Shown here piece by piece: positions 5,150-9,522 of a stretch of DNA of 9,522 nucleotides; position 1 is the first letter of the stretch; the number at the start of each line of letters is the position of its first letter. The position numbers and the translations under genes are program-made. The notes under the pieces were generated by a model that made no database searches, was not told the origin of the DNA, and saw only the letters and a program-made list of their open reading frames with translations. The stretch comes from Clostridiales bacterium UBA4696. Lineage in GTDB: Bacteria > Bacillota > Clostridia > Oscillospirales > Oscillospiraceae. The stretch spans positions 1-9,522 of the forward strand of contig DHKK01000168.1 of assembly GCA_002404795.1 (NCBI GenBank), in the 5' to 3' direction.

Positions 5150-6904
5150 TTATTCGGCCGCGATGCGCCAGCCTTCGGCCTGTTCGCGGATGGCGGTGAA
5201 GCGCCGGTACAGGCCATCCTGCTGCACGAGCTCGGCGTGCGTGCCGTGCTCGGCGATCCGGCCGTCGGCCACGACGAGGATCTGGTCGGCATTCTGGATG
5301 GTCGCGAGGCGATGGGCGATGGTGATGATCGTCTTGCCGCGCGTCAGCTCGGAGATGGCCTGCTGGATGAGGTGCTCGTTCTCCGGGTCGATGCTCGCGG
5401 TGGCCTCGTCGAGGATGATGATGGGCGCGTTTTTGAGAATGGCACGGGCGATGGAGATGCGCTGCTTCTCGCCGCCGGAGAGCGTGCCGCCGCCCTCGCC
5501 GACAACGGTGTCGTAGCCGTCCGGCAGCGCCATGATGAACTCATGGCAGCGGGCCTTCTTCGCCGCTTCGATCATCTCCTCCTCCGTGGCGTCCGGCTTG
5601 CCGAAGAGGATGTTCGCGCGGATGGTATCGTGGAACAGATACACGTTCTGGAATACCATGGAGATGTTGGAAAGCAGACTGTCGCAGGTGAACTCGCGCA
5701 GATCGTGCCCGCCGACGCGGATCGCGCCGCGCTGCGGGTCATAGAACCGCGCGAGCAGGCTGCAGATCGTGGTCTTGCCGGAGCCGGAGGGGCCGACGAT
5801 GGCCGTCGAGGTCTTCTCGGGGATCGAGAAGCTGACGTCCTGCAGCACCTGCCGGGAATCGTAGCCGAAATCGACGTGATCGAAGGTGATGTCGTAGTGG
5901 TTCAGCCGGATGTCCTTGCCGTCGGCGTCGATGAGGTTCTCGCCGCGCAGGGCATCCAGCTGGTCCATGGCGTCGTCGATGACGCCGAGGGTATGGGCGC
6001 TGTCGCTGATGGGCTCGAGGCTGGCGAAGATGCTGAACGAGAAGAAGAGGAACATCAGCGCCATGGAGAACGTCATCTGCCCGCGCAGGCATTCGAGCGC
6101 CGCGGCCAGCGCGAGGCCGACCGAGCCGCACTTGAGCGCGAGCAGATGCAGCGCGTTGCCGGGCAAATAGCCCCACTCGATCTTCAGATGGATGCGCTTG
6201 CTCTTTTTGACGGCGTCCGTGACCGACTGCATGGCCGCGCCGCTCTTGCCGAACGACTTGACGACCGCGAGCCCGCGGGCGTATTCCAGGACCGCGCCGG
6301 TCATCTCCCGGTTGGCTTCTGCTTCGACCGGGGCGTTGACGCGGCTGTAGTGCGAGATGATCAGCATGCAGCCGAACGAGACGGCCGCCGCGGCCAGCGC
6401 GATGAGCGCCGTGACCGGGCTGCAGACGGCCAGCGCCAGGAAGATCACGAGGAAGTTCAGATATCCGCCGACAAAGTTGTCGATCATGCGGATGCCCATG
6501 CCCTCGAGCGTGGACAGGCCCGTGGTGATGGAGTTCAGGATGTTGCCGGTGCTGACGCTCTGGAAATAGCCCAGCGACACGCGCTTGAGCGCGTCGCCGA
6601 TGGCCAGCCGGTCACGCGCGGTGAGCTGGTAGCCGATCGGCTCCTGCAGCCGGGCGCGGAAATAGTCGAACAGGAAGCGGAAGAACACCAGAATGACCTG
6701 GATCACGATGCACTTCCAGATCCACGCGGTGTCGAATGCCGGTCCGTCCGCCTGCGCGTCGATCAGCAGCCCGACCGTATAGGCGGCCAGCGCCAGCGGC
6801 ATGGCCGCAAAGATGTGCGAGAAGAACGTCATGACGAAGCCCGCGTAGAGCCGCCCCTTGCATTCGCCGCACCAGTCGATGATCCGTTTTACCGTTTTGA
6901 ACAT
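5150..6904 (-). CDS. ABC half-transporter, fused membrane and ATPase domains (second of pair)
   Basis: The 584-residue protein has the exporter-fold layout: six membrane helices (about 19-48, 62-80, 143-163, 164-184, 250-270, 280-297), then an ATPase domain. ATPase motifs are complete: A-loop tyrosine Y348, Walker A GPSGSGKTT (371-379), Q-loop Q419, signature LSGGEKQR (475-482), Walker B IIILD plus catalytic E500, and H-loop H531. The D-loop after Walker B reads ATASIDPENE, not the usual SALD. It most likely pairs with the product of the gene 4 bp upstream to form a heterodimer that moves a substrate across the membrane using ATP. Proteins of this kind next to a partner and a TetR gene, without a binding protein, include drug or peptide exporters and the YbtP/YbtQ-IrtAB siderophore importers; the D-loop sequence recalls the latter. 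GGAGG inside the end of the upstream gene, 9 nt before the ATG, implies translational coupling. Confidence 0.92.
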   Translation of the reverse strand: MFKTVKRIIDWCGECKGRLYAGFVMTFFSHIFAAMPLALAAYTVGLLIDAQADGPAFDTAWIWKCIVIQVILVFFRFLFDYFRARLQEPIGYQLTARDRLAIGDALKRVSLGYFQSVSTGNILNSITTGLSTLEGMGIRMIDNFVGGYLNFLVIFLALAVCSPVTALIALAAAAVSFGCMLIISHYSRVNAPVEAEANREMTGAVLEYARGLAVVKSFGKSGAAMQSVTDAVKKSKRIHLKIEWGYLPGNALHLLALKCGSVGLALAAALECLRGQMTFSMALMFLFFSFSIFASLEPISDSAHTLGVIDDAMDQLDALRGENLIDADGKDIRLNHYDITFDHVDFGYDSRQVLQDVSFSIPEKTSTAIVGPSGSGKTTICSLLARFYDPQRGAIRVGGHDLREFTCDSLLSNISMVFQNVYLFHDTIRANILFGKPDATEEEMIEAAKKARCHEFIMALPDGYDTVVGEGGGTLSGGEKQRISIARAILKNAPIIILDEATASIDPENEHLIQQAISELTRGKTIITIAHRLATIQNADQILVVADGRIAEHGTHAELVQQDGLYRRFTAIREQAEGWRIAAE

Positions 6905-6908
6905 GGTC

Positions 6909-8681
6909 TTACGCCTCCTTTGCCGCGGACGATACCGCCCAGTTCTTCGCGCCGATGTGCGCCTGCCACATGCTCTTGTAGAGGGGGCAATTCTCCAGCA
7001 GCTGCTCCTGCGTGCCTTCGGCGGCGATCCGGCCGTTCTGGAGCACGACGATGTTGTCCGCGTTTTTGATCGTGGACAGCCGGTGCGCGATGACGAGCAG
7101 GGTCTTGCCCTTCGTCAGCGCAGCGATGCTGCGCTGGATCTTGTCCTCATTTTCGGGGTCGGTGAAGGCGGTGGCCTCGTCGAGGATGACGATGGGCGCG
7201 TTTTTGAGCATCATGCGCGCGATGGCGATGCGCTGCTTTTCTCCGCCGGACAGGCGCTTGCCCGCCTCGCCGGCCGGCGTGTCGTAGCCCAGCGGCAGCC
7301 TGGAGATGAATTCCTCGCACTGCGCGGCGCGGGCCGCGGCCCTGACCTCCTCGTCGGTCGCCTGCGGATTGCCGAGGCGGATGTTTTCCAGCAGCGAGCA
7401 GCGGAAGAGGAAGTTATCCTGCGTGACGAAGCTGACGTACTCCGAGAGCTGCGAGAGGGGCAGGTCCCTGACGTTGACGCCGCCGATGGTGATCGCGCCG
7501 TCCGTCACGTCCCAGAAGCGGGCGATGAGCTTGGCGACGGTCGATTTGCCGCCGCCGGACGGGCCGACCAGCGCGGTGAAGCTGCCCTCCGGGAGCTTCA
7601 GGTCCACGCCGTGCAGCACCTCGTCCTTGCTGTCTCCCGTGTAGGAGAAGCGGACGTTTTTCAGCTCCACGTCCATGTGCGAAACCTCGGCGCGTGCCGC
7701 GGGCTCTGGCAGCTCGGGCATTTCGAGGTATTCCTCCAGCCCCTCGACGGTGAACTTCACCTGCCGCATGTTTTCTGAGAAGACCTCGAGCTTGGCCAGC
7801 GAGCCCACCATGGAGATCGACAGCATCACGGCCAGCGCTGCCTGCGGCGCGGTGATCCGCCCGCTGTTGGCCAGCGCCAGCGCCACCGGCAGCGTGCCGA
7901 TGAGCGTCGAGGGGAAGAGCGCGAAGCTCAGCTTCATCGTGGCGAACGTCGAGGTCAGCCATTTGACGACGAAGGTGCGGAAATCCGTGATGGCCGCGGC
8001 GTATTTTTCGTAGCTCACGCCCGCGCGGCCGAAGGCCTTTATGACCTCGATGCCCTCGATGTACTCGACGATGGTGCTGTTCATATAGTTGGAGGACTGG
8101 TCGAACTTCTCAAAGTTCTTGCCGCTGATCTTGAAGGTCAGGCCCATGCAGAAAAACGACAGCGGGAACGTCACGAGCGACGCGAGCGCCAGCCGCCAGT
8201 CGATGCACAGAAGGGCGATGATGCTGACGACGGGCAGCACGACGTGGCCCGCGCCCTCCGGGATCATGTGGGCCAGCGGCGGCTCGAGATTTTCGATCTT
8301 GTCGACCATCATGCTCTTGATCTCGCCGATGGTGTGGTCCTCCACGTTGCCGAGCGGCGCGTGCAGAAACCGGTCGGCCAGCCGCAGCCGCAGCGCCTCA
8401 AGGATCGTATAGGCCATGGCGTGCGACGTGCCGGTGGACAGGCTGAACAGCAAAATCTTTCCCGCCCAGGCCGCCAGCGCCAGCAGGCACCACCGGACGA
8501 CGGCGCTTGCCGTCGCCATCCCGGCCACGAACAGGCAGATGAGCCTGTACATGCAGAAAAACGGCGCGAGCCCCAGCGTCACGCTGAGTACCGACAGCAC
8601 GACGGACAGGATGAGCCGCTGCTTTTCTCCCTCCGCGTAGGCAAACAGCGCGTGCATCCAGCTTTTCTTCTTTGTTTCCAT
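6909..8681 (-). CDS. ABC half-transporter, fused membrane and ATPase domains (first of pair)
   Basis: The 590-residue protein has six predicted membrane helices (about 23-53, 60-85, 145-163, 165-183, 250-270, 277-298) and a C-terminal ATPase domain. Its motifs are A-loop Y347, Walker A GPSGGGKST (373-381), Q421, signature LSGGEKQR (477-484), Walker B IVILD with catalytic E502, and H533. The D-loop is ATAFTDPENE. The catalytic glutamate and H-loop histidine are present in both this protein and its partner, so both ATP sites look competent, unlike many heterodimeric exporters with one degenerate site. The ATG at 8681 has AGAGG (8689-8693) 7 nt upstream. The gene lies 75 bp after tetR with no terminator between them, so it is probably transcribed from the tetR promoter, possibly with added control at the inverted repeat in the gap. 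The substrate (siderophore, peptide or drug) cannot be assigned. Confidence 0.92.
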   Translation of the reverse strand: METKKKSWMHALFAYAEGEKQRLILSVVLSVLSVTLGLAPFFCMYRLICLFVAGMATASAVVRWCLLALAAWAGKILLFSLSTGTSHAMAYTILEALRLRLADRFLHAPLGNVEDHTIGEIKSMMVDKIENLEPPLAHMIPEGAGHVVLPVVSIIALLCIDWRLALASLVTFPLSFFCMGLTFKISGKNFEKFDQSSNYMNSTIVEYIEGIEVIKAFGRAGVSYEKYAAAITDFRTFVVKWLTSTFATMKLSFALFPSTLIGTLPVALALANSGRITAPQAALAVMLSISMVGSLAKLEVFSENMRQVKFTVEGLEEYLEMPELPEPAARAEVSHMDVELKNVRFSYTGDSKDEVLHGVDLKLPEGSFTALVGPSGGGKSTVAKLIARFWDVTDGAITIGGVNVRDLPLSQLSEYVSFVTQDNFLFRCSLLENIRLGNPQATDEEVRAAARAAQCEEFISRLPLGYDTPAGEAGKRLSGGEKQRIAIARMMLKNAPIVILDEATAFTDPENEDKIQRSIAALTKGKTLLVIAHRLSTIKNADNIVVLQNGRIAAEGTQEQLLENCPLYKSMWQAHIGAKNWAVSSAAKEA

Positions 8682-8713
8682 GCAGATACCTCTTTTCGTT
8701 TGGGTGTATATCG

Positions 8714-8735
8714 GCAGTTAGGCATCTCTAACTGC
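8714..8735. repeat. Inverted repeat between tetR and the ABC genes
   Basis: GCAGTTAG (8714-8721) and CTAACTGC (8728-8735) are perfectly complementary, separated by 6 nt, in the 75-bp gap upstream of the first ABC gene. No T-run follows on the minus strand, so it is not an intrinsic terminator. It differs in sequence from the TATAAC-based palindromes at the tetR promoter. It may be an operator for a second regulator or an RNA hairpin that tunes expression or mRNA processing between tetR and the transporter genes. Confidence 0.55.
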
Positions 8736-8756
8736 AGGGTAAAAAATTACAGAGCA

Positions 8757-9374
8757 TCACTGCCCCATAATTTTCAGCCATCCGGCCGTGTAAAAATCGC
8801 CCAGCTCCTCCACGTACCGCTGCGCGTCTGCCAGCGGCATGTCGTGCAGGATGACCTCGCAGTAGGCGTTCATCATCCCGGTGACGAGCATATGCTCCAG
8901 CCGCGGGTCGATCTGCGGCACGGCGCTGCCGAGCGAACGCAGGACCCCGCAGTAGCGCTCGGTCGCCGCGACCTCCATCGCCACCAGCTCGTCGATCAGT
9001 CCGGCGTAGGGCGTGCCCTCCGCGCCCTGCAGGATCAGACGGAAAAGCGGGCGGCGCGTGTCCATATAGACCAGCAGCTCCTGCATGCAGTTCTTGCCGA
9101 CCTGGCCCATCTGCGCGACCTGCTCCTCCGGCCGCAGCGCCTCAAAGCCAAAGACCGCCGCCCGGTAGGTCTCCAGCACGTGGCGGTACGGCTCGTCCAC
9201 CAGCGCGGCGAACAGGGCCTCTTTGCTGTCATAATAGCCGTAGAACGCGCCGGTCGTGACCCCGGCGGTCTTGACGATGCTCCGCAAAGACGCGGCCTGA
9301 TAGCCCTTGGCCAGAAATTCATCTCTGGCGGCGGCGTGGATGCGGTCGAGCGTGGAGCTGATGGGCTGCGGCAT
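8757..9374 (-). CDS. TetR/AcrR-family transcriptional regulator
   Basis: The 205-residue protein has a TetR-type DNA-binding domain at the N-terminus (about 8-58), with A-S-L-R-S-I-V-K-T-A-G-V-T-T-G-A-F-Y-G-Y-Y as the helix-turn-helix and the typical following S-K-E-A-L-F-A-A-L. The rest is a helical ligand-binding domain with no recognisable ligand motif; family length is normal. The ATG at 9374 is supported by AAGGAGG, whose GGAGG core (9382-9386) is 7 nt upstream. It is the first gene of the operon with the two ABC transporter genes and probably represses it, releasing DNA when a transported or related compound binds. The promoter and a double palindrome directly in front of it point to autoregulation. 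Two M residues near 90-95 and the region around R107 are not diagnostic of a ligand. Confidence 0.92.
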   Translation of the reverse strand: MPQPISSTLDRIHAAARDEFLAKGYQAASLRSIVKTAGVTTGAFYGYYDSKEALFAALVDEPYRHVLETYRAAVFGFEALRPEEQVAQMGQVGKNCMQELLVYMDTRRPLFRLILQGAEGTPYAGLIDELVAMEVAATERYCGVLRSLGSAVPQIDPRLEHMLVTGMMNAYCEVILHDMPLADAQRYVEELGDFYTAGWLKIMGQ

Positions 9375-9387
9375 GCGGAGACCTCCT

Positions 9388-9415
9388 TATAACAGCGTTA
9401 TATCACGGTGTTATA
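9388..9415. promoter_or_regulatory. Probable TetR operator: two overlapping 15-bp palindromes
   Basis: TATAACAGCGTTATA (9388-9402) is a perfect 6-3-6 palindrome. TATCACGGTGTTATA (9401-9415) is the same palindrome with one mismatched arm base. They overlap by 2 bp, so their centres are 13 bp apart, on nearly the same helix turn spacing as a pair of TetR dimers. Taken whole, the 28 bp matches its own reverse complement at 24 positions. It covers the transcription start and touches the -10, so binding would block RNA polymerase. Confidence 0.75.
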
Positions 9416-9442
9416 TTATAATCACGATCCGCCGCTTGTCAA
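9415..9442 (-). promoter_or_regulatory. Promoter of the tetR-ABC operon
   Basis: On the minus strand a perfect TTGACA (9437-9442) and a perfect TATAAT (9415-9420) are separated by 16 bp. Transcription would start near 9408, inside the double palindrome. A consensus promoter with an operator at +1 fits a strong but repressed operon. The remaining 80 bp to the window edge hold no gene that I can support. Confidence 0.8.
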
Positions 9443-9522
9443 GCCCGGATTTTACGTGAGGCAGCACCGCGCAATTGCGTCTGCGCGCTTCGGCAGATCT
9501 TTTCCGCCAATCCTGCGGTTTG

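Noticed and set aside
4985..7069. 694-codon plus-strand frame antisense to the second ABC gene, and similar long frames to 9392
   Set aside because: These are open because of codon bias in the opposite strand. The protein is rich in D, R, A and V with no membrane segments or motifs, while the minus-strand ABC genes are complete.
8714..8735. Intrinsic terminator between tetR and the ABC genes
   Set aside because: The stem is only 8 bp and is followed on the minus strand by CGATATAC with no T-run, so termination is not supported.
9443..9522. A gene or promoter at the right edge
   Set aside because: The stretch is short, has no open frame with a ribosome site, and only small chance palindromes such as CGCAATTGCG.
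1..9522. CRISPR array, toxin-antitoxin pair, phage defence system or transposon
   Set aside because: No spaced direct repeats, no small paired genes of that type, no transposase and no long terminal inverted repeats were seen.

Overview
The window looks like chromosomal DNA from a GC-rich (roughly 60% by eye) member of the Clostridia, probably a gut Oscillospiraceae/Ruminococcaceae-type organism. The basis is strong AAGGAGG-type ribosome binding sites, classic TTGACA/TATAAT promoters, a long Firmicutes-type RecJ, a tRNA with an encoded CCA, and a TetR plus two-ABC-transporter operon of a kind common in Clostridia. The assignment is inference; there is no rRNA or species marker here.

Layout from left to right. 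Positions 11-2080 (minus strand) carry recJ, the single-strand DNA exonuclease of recombination and repair. It starts at a TTG codon just downstream of an extended -10 promoter, and another gene may begin directly after its stop at the left edge. Divergent from it, at 2278-3908 (plus strand), are three genes: a membrane-anchored YkuE-type metallophosphoesterase, an 89-codon piece that matches only the end of an EamA/DMT transporter, and a small membrane protein with a C-terminal two-CxxC zinc ribbon that has its own promoter. A tRNA-Ser(CGA) with its own promoter follows at 3977-4067. After it comes about 190 bp packed with hairpins and terminators.

The right half is entirely minus strand. 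An XRE-type regulator (4309-4935) has a GTG start, a near-consensus promoter and a leader of about 115 nt holding an inverted repeat. Its C-terminus looks like a DUF6514-type domain. Beyond it lies an operon that reads right to left: a TetR-family regulator (8757-9374), then two full-length exporter-fold ABC half-transporters (6909-8681 and 5150-6904) separated by 4 bp. It closes with a 16-bp perfect terminator hairpin. The tetR promoter is immediately followed by a 28-bp double palindrome, the likely TetR operator. The two ABC proteins most likely form a heterodimer. Both have complete Walker, signature and H-loop motifs, and their D-loops differ from the usual SALD. This resembles the YbtP/YbtQ-IrtAB siderophore-uptake type more than an ordinary degenerate-site drug exporter, but the substrate cannot be told from sequence alone.

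I see no CRISPR array, transposase, phage gene or clearly new multi-gene system. The items most worth a second look are the HTH plus DUF6514-like fusion, the hairpin cluster after the tRNA, the TetR double operator, the separate inverted repeat between tetR and the ABC genes, and the truncated EamA gene.
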